Positions 10,165-22,902 of a stretch of DNA of 64,000 bases are shown here, one piece after another. How positions within the stretch are numbered: position 1 is the first letter of the stretch; every line of letters starts with the position of its first letter. The stretch is taken from NCBI GenBank assembly GCA_963575745.1, contig CAUYUJ010000670.1, positions 274,166 through 338,165 of the forward strand, read 5' to 3'. Both the position numbers and the translations under genes were made by a program. The notes under the pieces are model-generated. The model had not been told where the DNA came from. It made no database searches and was given only the letters and a program-made list of their open reading frames with translations. The DNA comes from Prorocentrum cordatum. Taxonomy: Eukaryota; Sar; Dinophyceae; Prorocentrales; Prorocentraceae.

Positions 10165-13100
10165 ACGTGAGAAAGACTGCGCCCCCAGGAGCAGCCATCG
10201 CCATCTCGGAGGAGCCAGTCACCGACGCCGCCGACTGCAGCCCGCGCCGTGATCGATCTCAGTCCCGACACGCTGGCAGTCGAGAACGGTTTCAGGATTG
10301 GCGACGAGTTGTTCGTCCCCGATGGCTTCGACGACCAGCTGCTGCGCGATTTAGGCGTCCCCAGCTTGCCCGACAGCGCCGGCCCGCCAGATGTCCCTCC
10401 CCAGTGCGCGCAATTCACTGACGCACAGCGCCCCCTTGGTGATTCCCAGGGCACGTACCCGCAGGACTCTCCACCGTCTGGCCCCTGGTCCTGTCGCGAG
10501 CTCGGTGAGCCACAAGAAGCTACCCTGGTCGAGGACCTCGACTGGTCCATCCAATACCCCTCGGCCCGCGCCCGCCACGTGCCACGCACGGACCCCGCCC
10601 CTGCCCCGTTCCCCGTCGCCCCGCTTCTTGGGATCGATGGGGCGCGCGGAGGAGACGCTCTAGGATGGGCCGCAGGATGGCGAGGGGGATGTTGGAGCTC
10701 GAAAGTGAGTTCGGAGATGGGGGACTGGGGCGAGGAGAAAGATCACGAGGAGGAAGATGGGCTGAATCAGGAGCCATAGGATGATGACGAGGATGCTGAT
10801 GATGATGATGATGATGCTGATGCTGATGCTGATGATGATGATGATGATGATGACGATGCTGATGCTGATGCTGATGATGATGATGATGAGGAGGATGATA
10901 TGGAGGAGGAGATGGGGGATACAGACATCGGAACCCGACGTGACCCTCGCAAGGACGGAGCGGCCTATGGGGACACGCTGAAGGAAGGGCCCGAGCTGAT
11001 CAACACGGGCGAGCTGGTCAACAAGGGCGAGCTGGTCAACAAGGGCGAGCGGGTCGACAAGGGCGAGCGGGTCGACACGGGCGAGCTGGTCAACAGGGGC
11101 GAGCTGGTCAACAAGGGCGAGCTGGTCAACAAGGGCGAGCGGGCCGACAAGGGCGAGCGGGTCGACAAGGGCGAGCTGGTCAACAAGGGCGAGCTGATCA
11201 ACAAGGGCGAGCTGGTCAACACGGGCAAGCTGATCGACAAGGGCGAGCTGATCGACAAGGGCGAGCTGGTCAACACGGGCGAGCTGGTCAACACGGGCGA
11301 GCTGATCGACAAGGGCGAGCTGCTCGACTCTGACCCGACGCCGTTCCAGATCTTCGAGTGGGTGAACATGCTCATCGATCAGACCATCGACGAGAAGGAT
11401 ATACCCCCCATCTGTCTCATCGTACTAACTGGCTCCCTTCTCGTTCCACTCCTCCATCACCTCCACCCCTCCCCTCACCCTCCTACTCCTCATCCCTCTT
11501 CTCGCCATCCCCCCACATCCTCATCTTGATCCTCCTCCTCCTCAAACCTCCACGGAACAGTGTTGACTCGAATCGGCCAATGGCGATCCAGCCCGCCCTT
11601 CTCGCAATCCACCTCCTGAAGCCGCTGATCACTATCACATCCTCCTTCTCGATCGCGAGGACAATGAGGACGACCTCCTGAAGCCGCTGATCAAGACTTC
11701 GATCACCGACGGCGCGACGATCGACTGCGAGCCCGTGCCCGAGACCGATGCAGCGGACGACGAGGTCGCGCGGGCGGCGGCAGCATCATCACGCATGCCG
11801 AGATGTGCGGCGGCGGCGGCAGGCGGTGGCGCTCCTGTGCGCGAGCTCCGTCGTCTCCCCGATTCCGCCCCCGCCGCCATCGGCAGGCCCCTCGAGACGC
11901 CGACGAAGAGTGTGAAGAGGACACCGGTGTTGTCAGAAACCGACATCCGAGCATGATGGGGGAGCGTGTTGGTCTTACACCTCCTCATGTCTGGACCCTC
12001 CTCTCCATTTTGTTCACCCGCAACATCCCGCCTCCGCGAACGCATCGCATGCCTCTCCCATGGCAGGCGAGGAGGGGGGTGAGGAGGAAGAGGAGGAGGA
12101 GGAGGTGGAAGAGGACGAGGAGGATGAAGAGAAGGATGAGGCCAAATCATGCAACCTCAGCCCCAGGAGCCCCCTGGACGACTTCAACATCAAGGCTGAT
12201 GAGATCAGCGGCATGGTGGACAGCTCGGAGCCAGACGAGGACAAGATCATCAAGGAGCTCAAGGAGCTCATGCGGAGCCCCCCCCTCGAGCAGATGAGAA
12301 AGTGGGCTGGCGCGAACAGCAGCTTCGCCGACGCCAGTGCGCAGAAGCCGATGAGCGAGAAGGACAGGCGCGAGAAGGAGTTCTGGGAGGCCCTCGAGCA
12401 GGATGGGTACAAGTTCGGGGCCAGAGGCGCCGCGGGCAACCCAGCGGCAGGGAGGTGGCAACGCGAGCTGGCCAACAACGAGGACCTGGCCAAGAGGTAC
12501 TCCGAGTGCGGCGTCGGGCTCAAGGGCAGGGGGCTCTGGGCGAAGCAGGAGCAGTTCAGGGCGGAGTGGGCCAAGGGGGAGCACACGTCGTTCAAGGAGA
12601 CGAAGGAGCTCACCGCGACCATGCGGAAGGAGTGGGAGAAGAAGGGTCAATACCTTCCATTGGCCCGCATAGCCTGGAAGGAGGGCGGCGGCAAAAGTGG
12701 TTGGGCCGCCGCGGTGAAACATTACACGAAGTGCATCGCCATGGGAGGTCCGTTCATCCTCTACGATGGGTCCACGGAGAACCTCAAGGTGCTCTACACG
12801 ATCCAGACCTACACCGAGCACTTCTCGGAGGCGTGGAGCCGCCACCAGCAGTGGGCCCACGCTGCATCGACGGCGACGGCGACTGGATCGGGCAGCGCGG
12901 CGGCGGCGACGGCAGATGGCCCCGAGGCGAAGAAGATCAAGACGGACATCGAGGCGCCTGCATCTGACCAGGCGGCAGCTGCTGCGACCTCCGCGGGCTC
13001 AGGATCCACAGCCGCGGTGGCCAGCGCCAAGAAGAAGGCCAACAAGAGGGGCGCCGACGAAGCTGGAGGGCCACCTGAGAAGAAAGAGAAGAAGGCGAAC

Positions 13101-13321
13101 CCGCTGCTCGAGTACATGAAGCCCGCCAAAGATATCATTGCCCTGTACAAGTCCGCGATGGTGCAGGCGCACACGATTTTGTCCAACATCGAGTGCGACG
13201 AGTCCTGGAAATTCGCGAAGGATGACCCGTCCCGCACCAAGGATCTGAAGCAGGACGCGTGGGGCCTTGATATCTTACCTCACTCGTCTTCCTCTCATCC
13301 TCGCCGCCACCCTCCTCTCTA

Positions 13322-13359
<38 letters not shown>

Positions 13360-13830
13360 CTCATCCTCCTCGTTCTCATCATCCTGATTCTACCCCCCCT
13401 CCCCTCGCCCCCCTGTGCGAGGGGTGAGGGGTGAGGATCAGGAGGGATCTGAGTGCTAGGAGGATGCTTGAATGAAGCACGCAAGTTTGGATATCGAGGG
13501 GAATTGATAGCAGGAGGACGAGGATGAGGAGGATGAGGACGAGGAAGAGGACGCCAACCTAAATGATGGGGAGGACGCTGGCTTTCCAAACTTCTGTTGT
13601 CATCCCAGGCCCAGAAGCACGTCCTGGATGAGATTAACAAGGCCCCGAACCTCAGAGACCTCCTCTCCCGAGACATGGCCGAGGTCAGGAAGGCATTGGA
13701 CGAAGACGCGACGAAGGCCGCCCTCATTGGCTCCGTGAATCTCGCCAAGCCCCTGGAGAAGCTGCGCCGCCAGAACAAGACTCTCCTTGGGGACCGCGAC
13801 GCGAGGGCCAACCTGGGCGGCAGCGACTAG
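9399..13830 (+). CDS. Multi-exon protein with 19 hexapeptide repeats and a Trp-rich domain; dinoflagellate family, function unknown
   Basis: The likely start is ATG 9399 (M-P-K-R-E-G-P-E-G-S). Exons I can join in frame: 9399-9527 to 10189 across a GA-AG intron (V-E|E-Q-P-S); a repeat exon ending at 11397 to 11669 across another GA-AG intron (D-E-K|D-D-L-L); and 13256 to 13609 across a GC-AG intron, ending at TAG 13828-13830. The boundaries between the exon from 10189 and the repeat exon, and near 11955-12067, are unresolved. Order: basic/Ser-rich start; acidic region; nineteen E-L-V-N-K-G-type hexapeptides (10992-11333); a poly-Glu start at 12067; a domain with W-Q-R-E-L, F-R-A-E-W-A-K and Y-L-P-L-A-R-I-A-W; an Ala/Ser/Lys-rich linker; a C-terminal helical domain. 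I recall this domain order from dinoflagellate hypothetical proteins only. No enzymatic motif was seen. Confidence 0.55.
9540..9832. repeat. CAA/ACC-rich low-complexity tract
   Basis: Runs of caacaac, accaac and cagcaa fill most of the first intron of the hexapeptide-repeat gene. They produce Asn/Thr/Gln-rich open frames that are not counted. Confidence 0.9.
10107..10163. repeat. GA dinucleotide microsatellite
   Basis: An almost pure (ga)n run in the first intron, about 25 bases upstream of the acceptor at 10187-10188. Confidence 0.95.
10778..10897. repeat. GAT/GCT trinucleotide microsatellite
   Basis: Runs of gatgat and gctgat lie between two exons of the hexapeptide-repeat gene. Confidence 0.95.
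10992..11333 (+). repeat. Coding minisatellite: 19 x 18 bp (E-L-V-N-K-G type)
   Basis: Nineteen back-to-back 18-bp units on the model gagctggtcaacaagggc. Substitutions give the variants E-R-V-D-K-G, E-L-I-D-K-G and E-L-V-N-T-G. The array keeps phase throughout, which supports its being translated. Confidence 0.95.
13324..13357. repeat. TA dinucleotide microsatellite
   Basis: A (ta)n run inside the last intron of the hexapeptide-repeat gene. Confidence 0.95.
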
Positions 13831-15360
13831 CGGGGGGTGCGCAGCTAAAAAGGTCGAGGGTGATCGTTGCGCGGGAGAAATGTCGAGTGGAAGGCGTTTT
13901 CTCATAACCACGGCTGGATTCAATTCGAATGCGCGTCGATCCAGGTCGGGGCAGGTTGAAAACCGAAAAAACTGATCTGGATGCGAAATATCACGCGAAA
14001 CCTAGGCGAGCCGGTAAAACCACGCCCGAGCCGGAAAAAACCACACTGGGGCCGGGAATCTTCGGGGCGTCATTGCGTTGAAGGTCCGTTGACACCTGGA
14101 TGTTGAAGGTACGTTGAAGGTGTGTAGAAACGACCGAATGGCCCGATACATCCGCACGTTGTGGCGTTGACACCCCGATCCGTTGATACCCCATGTGCCG
14201 TTGACGAGCCGTTGAAGGTTCGTTGACACCTGGTAAGTGACCAGTAGCTGCAAAAATCCTTGAGTTTCGTTGTGTTTGGTGGGAAACCCCGCAGCGATCA
14301 CCCCGACCTTGAGCGTACTAGCTTGGTCACGGATATCAGGCATCAGCCATCGTATATCGCCCACGATATCCTCTTACCTGGTACGCCAGGTGATCTAGCA
14401 TGTGATTCCTGCAGCTCGCGCTGCAACGTGGCTTTTGTTCTATGCGCGTGTTCTTGAGATTCAGGATGCACCATCGACCATGGGCTCGGCTGACATCTCA
14501 GCCACCTCGACCCCTCCAGAAACGTTCGCAAGGCTCGCGCAGCCCCTAGCCTTTCCAGAAACGATTGAGTCCTGGTTGTAAACATTGGTGTGCATCATTC
14601 GATTGCAGTTTGAAGCTTCGCCGCGCTGTCAGACGGTTTTTATCTTACTCCTCTTCTGTCTTTCCTCCCTCCCTCCTCCGCCTTCACCTTCCTCTTCACC
14701 TCCTCCTCATCATCATCCTCGTCTTCCTCCTCATCTTCCTCCTCCTCATCCTCGCTATCCTTGGTCTGTCACTTTTCCTCCTCCTCATCCTTCACCTCCT
14801 TCTCCGCCTCATCATCCGCCTCATCCTCCTCATCCCCCTCCATCTCCACATCCCCACCCCCTTTTTCTGCCTCCACCTCATCCTCATGATCCACCTCTTC
14901 CGCCCCAACCATCCGTCCTTTCTATTCGATCCCAGTGGCTGCAATGCCCGCGCCGAAGCTGCTTGCACCGTCTGCGTTTTTTTTGTCTCTGCACACTGCC
15001 GAAGCTGCTTGCACCGTGTGAGCTTGCCCCGCCAGGGCTCTTGGGGCACTTGCCCTGGTGCGTGACATCTCGGTTGCGTCTGAGATGAATCAGGATGGGC
15101 TGGCGCGGATCGTTCGACCCAAACGTTTGATTCTATCGGATCGACAATGGCTCTACATCCTAGACATCGTCCTAGACCACCAGCTTTTAAACCTGTGCTT
15201 TAAACCTGTGAGGCTCCGCAGCCGCCCAAATCAAACCCCATTGCGCGAACGTGCACAATACCCCTCTTGTCCCTCGGGCTCGCCATGCCGAGATCGAGGA
15301 GTCGGAGCAGACGAGCATGGCGACATACTGACCATGCTCAGCGTGTGCATGGAGCAGAGG
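13831..15360. other. Interval between repeat-protein gene and transposase
   Basis: About 1.5 kb without a supported gene. 14055-14235 has interspersed cgttgaaggt/cgttgacacc repeats. 14640-14900 is a C+T-rich tract (tcctcctcat) typical of intronic sequence here. 15070-15360 may hold an N-terminal transposase exon (a frame reading V-A-S-E-M-N-Q-D-G near 15070) but no splice join could be shown. Confidence 0.5.
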
Positions 15361-18300
15361 CCCTCAAATTATTGTTAGGCCTGTATGCTCAGTGTAAGAT
15401 TTCGGCGCAGGACTTCGCGATCATTTGCTGGCACCTCGACCGAGCGGGTACGCCAGGGGGTGGTTTCGCCATGTACGGGCAGAGCCCAGGCCAGCAGACT
15501 GGCAAGTACCAGAGCAACCTAGATAAAGTATTACCCCAGCCCGCGCCGCTGTACACTATAGTTACTCCTGGGAATTGGAACGCGAGTGCATCTAGGAAGC
15601 CATTGTCGATCCAATTCAGAAGGGCGTTTGAGTCCATTGACGCCGAGCTGCGGTCGAACAGCCAGTGTTTGACCATTTTAGACGGAGCAGATGAGGATCG
15701 CGCCAAGTGCGCGCTGGATACAAAGGCATATCGTTTCCACCCAGCTGTTGTCCGAGCCAGGGACGTCCAAGAACCTATACCCCTACCCGTTGGACTGTAT
15801 ATCGACGGTATTTCGTATCAAAATGGGGCTTCTGGTAGACAAGACTCCGTCATCGGGTTCTGGGCAATAAACTTAGTGACGTCGAAACGGCACCTGCTGG
15901 GAGGGATAAAAGATCGCGATGGATGCCGCTGTGGGTGCAAACATTGGTGTACTTTGTATCCTGTGCTCTGTGCGCTGTGCGCGCCTTAGTGCCGCGAATC
16001 CCACGGCGTGTGTGATGTGTGGGGGTGGGTATGTCACGTGTTTGACTGGTGGTCGGGCAGCTCGCCACGCGCTGGACTCGGCTCGAATTGCTGGCAAGAT
16101 GCAGCGTGTTGTGCACGGGATCGGACCAGGTCGGGGGTCGGTGGTGCCTCGTGCCATGGGATTCAATGGCATCTGAGGCAATGGGTGTTTGTGGCGCTCG
16201 GAATGGGGCGATTTCCTGAACGTCGGCACGACGGGACGGAGTGGGATGACTCTGACCCTCTTGGAGACCAACGGGCCATGGCCAGAAAATGCGTGTTACT
16301 CTGGATTGAAGGTGATTGGTCAGAACACAGTAAGACCTTGGGGCTGTCGTCGTGGGCCAGCCGCTACAACCCGTGTCAATACTGTTGTTTGGTGAAAGAC
16401 GAGCTTCACTCAATGAATGAGTGCATGGTATGCGATCCCACCACTCCGACGTTCACATTGCGACAGCACGATGACTACGAACGTTCCTGCGCTGTTTGCG
16501 AAGTTCACATAACGGTCGAGACCCATCTCGATCGGAAGCGCGTCGCCGATTGCATCGATTGGGCTCCTAAACCTGGCAGGAGGGGGCCCACTCTAATATC
16601 GGACCTGGTCGTCGGGGGGGTGCAGCTCAAGATTGGGGACCGACTCGACCCGTCGCCCTCCCTGTTGGACATCCTCACATTCCCGCGCGCAGCCCTCCCG
16701 CTAAAAGCTGTATTCTGGAGGTCCAGACGGGGTGCCGATGGTCTGGTATTGGATGCGGTCGTGCACAGGCCACAGGAGAGGGCCAGACGGGGACCCCGCC
16801 AGGAATGTGAGGTGGAGATCGGGCGTTGGACGGGGATTAACACGTGGGGGGTATTTGGGGGGGGCGATGTAATTCAACACATGCTCCTGGGCCCCTGGCA
16901 ACCCGACCCCCGACCGTGCTCACCCGCCCACTAATCCTCCGAATCATCACCCCCCCTCAACCCCTCGCCCATCGCCATATCTCCTCCACCATTCCAACGA
17001 GCAAGGATCGATCCGTCTTGTCAAGGTGTCCGCTGTTTGACGGGTCCTTGGAATCATCTCCAGCAAGGACCCTTGCTATCGATAGCCTCCACACCCTTTA
17101 TTACGGCCCAGTGCAAAAGTTCGCTTCGGCCAGCCTCTGGAGAGCATTGAATTCGAACCCCTGGGACTGCCGTCCTTCAGATCCACATGGGGGTGGCGGA
17201 GACGGGGGGGGCGATCAAACCGCCGCTGAGTGAGCCAAGGGGTGTTCAAAACACAACCAAACACGCTCAAAACACAACCAAACGCACGCGGCTGCACAAC
17301 AATGCGCAACGTCCAAGGATGCCGCTATGGAGGAGGGCCGCCACGCGAGACCACTTCGACGCAGCGGGTCTGTAGAATGGGCGCTTTGCAACAATATTTC
17401 GGCGCAATCACACAACAGCGTGACAGATATAACGACGCAGAGGTTTCGTACATTTACACAAGCGAACCGCCGCCAGAAGCCTGATCGGACCCTTTGGCGG
17501 TATCCCCAAGTCCACTGCGCCTGCAAGCATAAACCAGTTGCAAAATGACGACAGCGACGCATCGTTCCTGCAACGCACAACGTACCACAAATCCGGATCA
17601 TCATTATTTCGGCATGTGCATCTGTATTTGCACATGCACATTTGCATATGTTTGTGCGTTTGCACTTTGCAAGCCCCCCGGAGGACGAGCCCCCCGAGGC
17701 ATCCAAAGGCTTCCAGACATCCCCGACGACCCCCGAAGAGCCCAAGCAGACACCAGGGACCACAAAGGGTCTCCGAGGGCTGCCATGGACCTCCGAGGAT
17801 CGCAAGGGGGATTCCCGGAGACCACCGAAAGCCGCCAGAGGCAGCCGAAGCCCCCCGAAACCCACCGGCCCCCAAGACGATCACCAGGACCGCGAGCCCT
17901 GGCGGCTTCCAAGGGTCCCGAGGACCCTGGAAAGGCTCGGGGCTTCCGAGAGCCTCCAGGGGCGGCCGACAACCTGCAGAGGCTTCGGACATACGCCGAA
18001 GACCTCGCATGACTGCCAAGGACTCCAGGGACGGCCCTAGGAGGAGCGCTGGAGGCCTCCGACGGGGCCACGCCGAAGGGCTTCCCACCGGCGCTTCGGG
18101 GAGCCCGCCCTCCCCCGAGCAGCGGGCCCAGGGGGCAAGAGGAGCGGGCGCCGGCCAACCGCCGCCGCGACGACGACAACGACGACGAGGGGGAGGGGGG
18201 AGGAGAGGGACGGAGGGAGGGAAGGGGGGAGGCAGGAAGGGAAGGGGAGGGAAGGGGGGAGTGATGTGGGGAGGGATGGAGAGTCAAGGCGGGGAGGGAG

Positions 18301-20690
18301 AGGATGGAGTCAAGGCAGGGAGGGAGAGGGTGGACGGGGACCCTATTCTCGATTACCTCGAGAGGCAAGGGAGCGGGTCGGGGAGCCGAGGGCATTCCCA
18401 GGGACGTCGCGAAAAGGTCTTTTGAGAGAGCAACGGCCCATCAAGATGCTGTTGTGTAGTAGCGCTTTCTCCTGGTAAGCTATATTGAGAGGAATTGAGA
18501 ATATTTGAGAGATTTTGAGAGGAATTGAGAGAAATTGAGAGAAATTGAGATATAATATCCTGGGGGCGACCCAAATTGAGAGAAATTGAGACAGAAAGGT
18601 TCGCTTGGTTGGAAACTTTGAGACAAATTGAGACAACTAGTGCCGTCTGGTTCAGGACAATTGAGACCGCGTAGCCTGACTTGGCGAAGGCAGCTGACCG
18701 TGTTCGATGGCAAACCGCATCGGAGACCCTCACGGGACCGCGGCCGCGCAGTGGCGCCCGGACGCCATCCTCGCTTCTATTCCTTCCTCCTCTTCCCTCC
18801 TCCGCTGTCCACTCCTTCCTCCTCGCCCCCCATCCTTCCCCCCCCTCCCTCCTCCCCCCCGCTCCCCTCCTCCTCCCTCCTCCTCACTCCTCCTCCTGCC
18901 TCCCCCCGCCCCCTGGGCAACGACGACAGCAGTGAGAGGCGATGCGCTTTGAACGCGAGGTGCAGCGATGACCCTGGCCTGCCCAGGTAGGGGCTTGGGG
19001 GGGGCAACGGGGCGGGGAGGGGCGTGCGAGGGGCCTCGGACAGGGGGCCAAAATACTCTTGTGAAAGGGCCCGCTAGCATGCGCCCGTCCCGCACCAGTC
19101 GCGAACACCAGAAACATGAAGATAGCGGGGGCGGTGTCTAAACGAGCAGCAGGGTCAAACCATGCGCCCCCGCGATGTTGTCTCATTACATCGTGTGCCA
19201 TTCTAGCTAAGAGGATTCAGACGCGGCCTTGCTCAGAGAACGCGTCGTCTAGAGTACGATGGGCCTTGACCTGGGATCAAGAAATCCGGGGCCCCGGCGC
19301 GACGCGGCCCCGCGCCCTCCAGTAGTGGCTGAAGAAGGTGGCACCCTTCAAGATTTAGGCGCGCTGCGCGACTCCTCGGAAATGAGCCATGCAATCCAGT
19401 GCCAATTATAAGGATCATTCGAGAGCGCGACCTTAATGGCGCATCACTTCGCGCGAGGACAAGGGCCATGCCAGACGACCGCTCCTGAACGCTAATGCGC
19501 GCGCGCCCCAAACCTGTTCGCTTCGCCCGAGCGCGAAGCCGGCCGCCACGAAGCCCGCCCAATCACCAAACTGCAACATGGACACCGCGACGGTGAAAAA
19601 CTCGCGCGCAATGGGCACCCTCCGAGGAAGATAAAGATCATCTCGCGCCGGACGGCGCGCTCAACTTTCGCCCCCCCCCGTCGACGCCACCCCCATGTGG
19701 ATCTGCATGATGCCGAGGGAGCCTCCAGCAACGACTCGAGATAGGGTGTCGACGGCTGTCGGCAGACATGGATGATTGGTTCGCTGCTAATTACATGCGC
19801 CATGGTAACACTAGAAAAATAGGATATTTCACGTTGAAGTCTATGGGGCAGACGGCTACTAAGAAAGTGCACAATCTATCCAAGCATCCAGGGCGCACGA
19901 TGAGTTTCAAAGCTGCCGAGAATGGTATTCTCCTAGAGTTCGCGGTGCATATGCTCGAGACGTCAGGCGGGTCTGCTAAATTTGGTGAGCCGCTGATGCA
20001 TGCAGGACATTCCCTAATTCGATACTTGGATCTTGTGCGGCAGAATCCGTGCATAGTGGACGATGATGTGTGTGCTGAGCTTATGGCGTGCATGTGCGTG
20101 CACCTACGTTGTTGCGAGCTGACGGGCATCGACCTCACTCCGAAGCATCATCTGTGTGTCCATATGACCGACAGGCGAGCTCTCGGATTGTGGATTGCCT
20201 CAAGCTGGATCAAACAAACCGCAACCACTCTCACACGTATAGTTGCTCCTACATCGGGGTCGCTCCCTAGCTTGAGGCAATCCTCATTCCAAATCTCGGC
20301 CCCCAAGGGGGTAACGGGTTGCGTGGCGCCTCGCACCCATTCGCCAGTCGCGCCGCCTCCGCCCTCTGGCACTGGGCCCCGCGCCCTCGACCAGACGCAG
20401 TTAAACCTGCTACATCTATCTCTCGGCGTAGCGGGGGCGGAGGCAACGCGGGTGGCAAACGGGTGCGCGGCATCACTCTCTGGACCAGGATCCAAGATCA
20501 CGGCTCCCTGAAAATGTACAACTGTTTCATTGACGAAACATTGAATCTGCCAGTGAGGAACATTGCGCGCTTCGCTCATAGGCTTACGTTTTACAGGAGG
20601 ATCCACACATTCATAGATCTGCAATCCCAGTTGAACCTGATTCCATATATACCAGGGGGGGAATGGCTCGCGCTGGCGCGTGGCTACTAA
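15361..20690 (+). CDS. DDE-transposase-like protein, element 1 copy (five exons)
   Basis: Exons: 15361-15976, 16178-16720, 17027 to about 17200, 19729-20174, 20489-20690. Joins are in frame: GT-AG introns of 201 and 306 nt, a 2.5-kb third intron with unresolved donor, and a GC-AG intron of 314 nt that gives M-T-D-R-I-Q-D-H-G. Candidate catalytic residues are Asp in L-Y-I-D-G-I (15804-15806), Asp in A-I-D-S-L-H (17081-17083) and Glu in C-F-I-D-E-T (20535-20537). They align with the element 2 copy, as do P-K-H-H-L (P-K-W-H-Y there) shortly before the Glu and Cys pairs C-R-C-G-C and N-P-C-Q-Y-C. D, then D-x-x-H, then E after a P-K-x-H block is the pattern of CMC/KDZ/Plavaka-type transposases; the superfamily call is inference. 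It should cut and paste element 1. The true N terminus upstream of 15361 is unknown. Confidence 0.7.
17211..19728. other. Large third intron of the element 1 transposase
   Basis: About 2.5 kb separating the exon with the second catalytic Asp from the exon starting Q-R-L-E-I-G at 19729. It holds Pro/Arg-rich frames at 17540-18430, a GGGGA/GGAGG tract at 18185-18340, ATTGAGA short repeats at 18478-18630 and a CCTCC-rich tract at 18780-18905. No inserted gene was recognised. The length is unusual beside the 200-315-nt introns in the same gene, so a later insertion is possible. Confidence 0.5.
18478..18635. repeat. ATTGAGA tandem repeat
   Basis: Repeated 'gagaaattgaga' and 'gaggaattgaga' units within the third intron of the transposase gene. 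Confidence 0.85.
20193..20470. repeat. Two inverted repeats inside a GC-AG intron
   Basis: The 314-nt intron 20175-20488 holds a perfect 15-bp inverted pair (ggattgcctcaagct near 20193; its reverse complement near 20270). A second imperfect pair of about 35 bp follows (20330-20368 against 20430-20470, sharing gcacccgttt/cattc and gcctccgccc). The intron could fold into two stem-loops, a trait of introner-type introns. Confidence 0.7.
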
Positions 20691-22239
20691 CATTGGCATT
20701 GCTGGTGCGTCTGGTCGGGGCAGGTAAGAAGGCCTCAAAGAGGCCCGCGTGCTGCATTGCTGATCATCCTGAGCATCCAGTGTTTGAGGAGGCCCGTCGT
20801 TGGGCCCGATCCCGCGCTGAGTTCTATTCTGAACGTGGCTATGTGTGCAATTTTGCGAGCCCTGGTGTCGAGCTATCGACCTACAACGAATTATTTCGTG
20901 AGGTGCTGGAGAAGGCGCCTACTATCGCTCGCACCGTTGCCTTTGCAGAATTATTTGCAGGTTATGCCGACACCACCGCTTGCGTTACTCGTCGGGGATA
21001 TCGCGCGTACGCGTTCGATAGGAAGCACGGCGATGAGTTACAGAACATATGCACAGTGGGGGGGATCATGTACGCATTCTATCTGGTCACAGCTGCGAGT
21101 CGGTCTGGCCTACTACATTGCTCGCCACAATGCAGCTCTTGGATTGGAATGGCTCGCGGCCACAGTGGCCGGCGCAACAACTCTATCGAGGGCGATGTGG
21201 GACGCGAGGACGTGAGGGAGGCAAACTGGACAGCTTTCATCTTGTCAGGGGGCTGGGTAACACCACAAGACAATCACTACCCCCAAACCTATTGACGACA
21301 CGAGCTAATGTTGTTAATAGGGGCTGTTGAATGGTGTAGGTGGTGTAACACGTGACAGGGACGTGGGAATACGACGCGGGGCGAAACCTATGAACAGGAC
21401 ATGATGACGATGAGGGGGAGAGGGGATGTACGCTCAACGCTGGCATGCCAAACTCCTTTAATTTTGGAGGTTGGCAATGCACGCGCACGTCCATCAACGC
21501 ACCGTCAACGTGCATTCAACGCATCCGTTGGATGTTGGTTGTCGTGTGCGCGTGTTATGACAGCAATTGCCCCCCGCCCATCACCACCCCTTCCCCCGCG
21601 CCTCTACGCATGCCCCGTCGGCATCAATGCCACCCGCTCACGGTTGGTGGACGGGCGGCGACGTGACCTTGTATGATGCTGGTGAACATGTGATACAAAG
21701 AAGACGACGAGGCGCGGGTGTGCGGAGGGGCGGTGCGGGGCTGGGGCCAATTACGATCCGCTTGCGCGGGCCATCCACCCTCCCTCCGAAGGTCACAATT
21801 GGTGGTGTATTCGGTCACGCGGGGTGTGAGAGTGGTGATTGAGCAACCGTTGAATTCGTTACTTTACAAGTGGACAGACCTTCAAAGTGCAATGGATCTA
21901 GTGGGGATGGTACGTTTCACCTCGTGCATGGGAGGGTTCGGATACAAGACCCTCAAACGCCTCGAGTTTTACGCCACATGTGACGTTGCGAATGATAGCC
22001 TGGTCAAGGGGGTTAAGGATTTCAAACGGCCTGATGACGCAGAGAGTGCGATCTATGATATGACTCCCCGATCGGCGAGCGCTGATGTCACGAAGGGTTG
22101 GAAGCGCAGGGGTTGGGTGACTGGCAACAAAGATGGTCTTAAGGACTCAGCGCGATACCCTGGGCCTTTTTGTGCTGCCTTGGCTGAGGTCGCAATTGGC
22201 GGCATGAGCGACGCGGGGCGTTTGGCCACGCGACTTTAA
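20663..22239 (+). CDS. C5-methyltransferase-like protein, element 1 copy (two exons)
   Basis: Exon 1 runs from ATG 20663 to about 21240, exon 2 from about 21797 to the TAA at 22237-22239; the splice join is not resolved. The start overlaps the last 28 bases of the transposase frame. The first 20 residues are hydrophobic (M-A-R-A-G-A-W-L-L-T-L-A-L-L-V), so a signal-anchor or a wrong start are both possible. Motifs in order: F-A-E-L-F-A-G-Y (residues 94-101, like SAM motif I), Y-R-A-Y-A-F-D, L-H-C-S-P-Q-C-S-S-W (151-160, near the catalytic Cys of C5 enzymes), V-I-E-Q-P-L-N-S-L in exon 2 (in place of the E-N-V motif), and Y-P-G-P-F-C-A-A-L-A near the end. The same series appears at 36979-37899. 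It is not a textbook enzyme: the Pro-Cys pair is altered and activity is unproven. It may modify element or host DNA. Confidence 0.5.
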
Positions 22240-22619
22240 TATGACTATTGACGTTCGGGAAGGAAGGACATGCGATATAGGGGTGACTATGTGTACACCA
22301 ATGAATAAACATGATATACGCACACTGTACACGTATGCTCATGGCACCGCCTACCTTCATATGCGGCGATGCTCGCTGTGCTGTTTTTTTTTTCGCTTTC
22401 ACCGACGGTGATCAGCCGTGCGGCGTGCCTCGCAGAGCAGGAGTTTTGGGCCGCATACCGCCCTCAGCCATGCTCAGTCATGCAAATGCTTCACACACAT
22501 CTCCATCATCCTAAGCTGTTCCACGCAATCCGATCAGTCATACAATGCTTGTGTGGTAGCTTACAAGCGTGCTAGACTAACAGTGTGAACCCACGCCCAC
22601 CAACCGACATCTTTGAAAC

Positions 22620-22870
22620 ACAGGCACGTACACAACCACCTACGCAACTCCGTACCTATACGTACGCACGCACGCTCACACGCACACGCACACACACATA
22701 CACACATATATATATATATACACACGCACACACACAACCATTAGCAACGCACAGACACAAAAGCATACACCCATTTCGTCACACACACACCCATACACGC
22801 ACACACACACACACACACACGCGTCCCATCTCTCTCTCGCCCGCGCATACGCACACACGCCTGTGACCTA
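22620..22870. repeat. CA/TA dinucleotide-rich tract
   Basis: Runs of cacaca and tatata follow the methyltransferase-like gene and lead into direct repeat A (right copy). No gene seen between 22240 and 22900. Confidence 0.9.
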
Positions 22871-22902
22871 GCTGCACAGCGCACCGCATTCTGACATCGA
22901 AC

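Noticed and set aside
18667-18692. cgtagcctgacttggcgaag, leader-like
   Set aside because: It needs an inserted base, matches poorly, and no gene starts behind it; it is inside a transposase intron.
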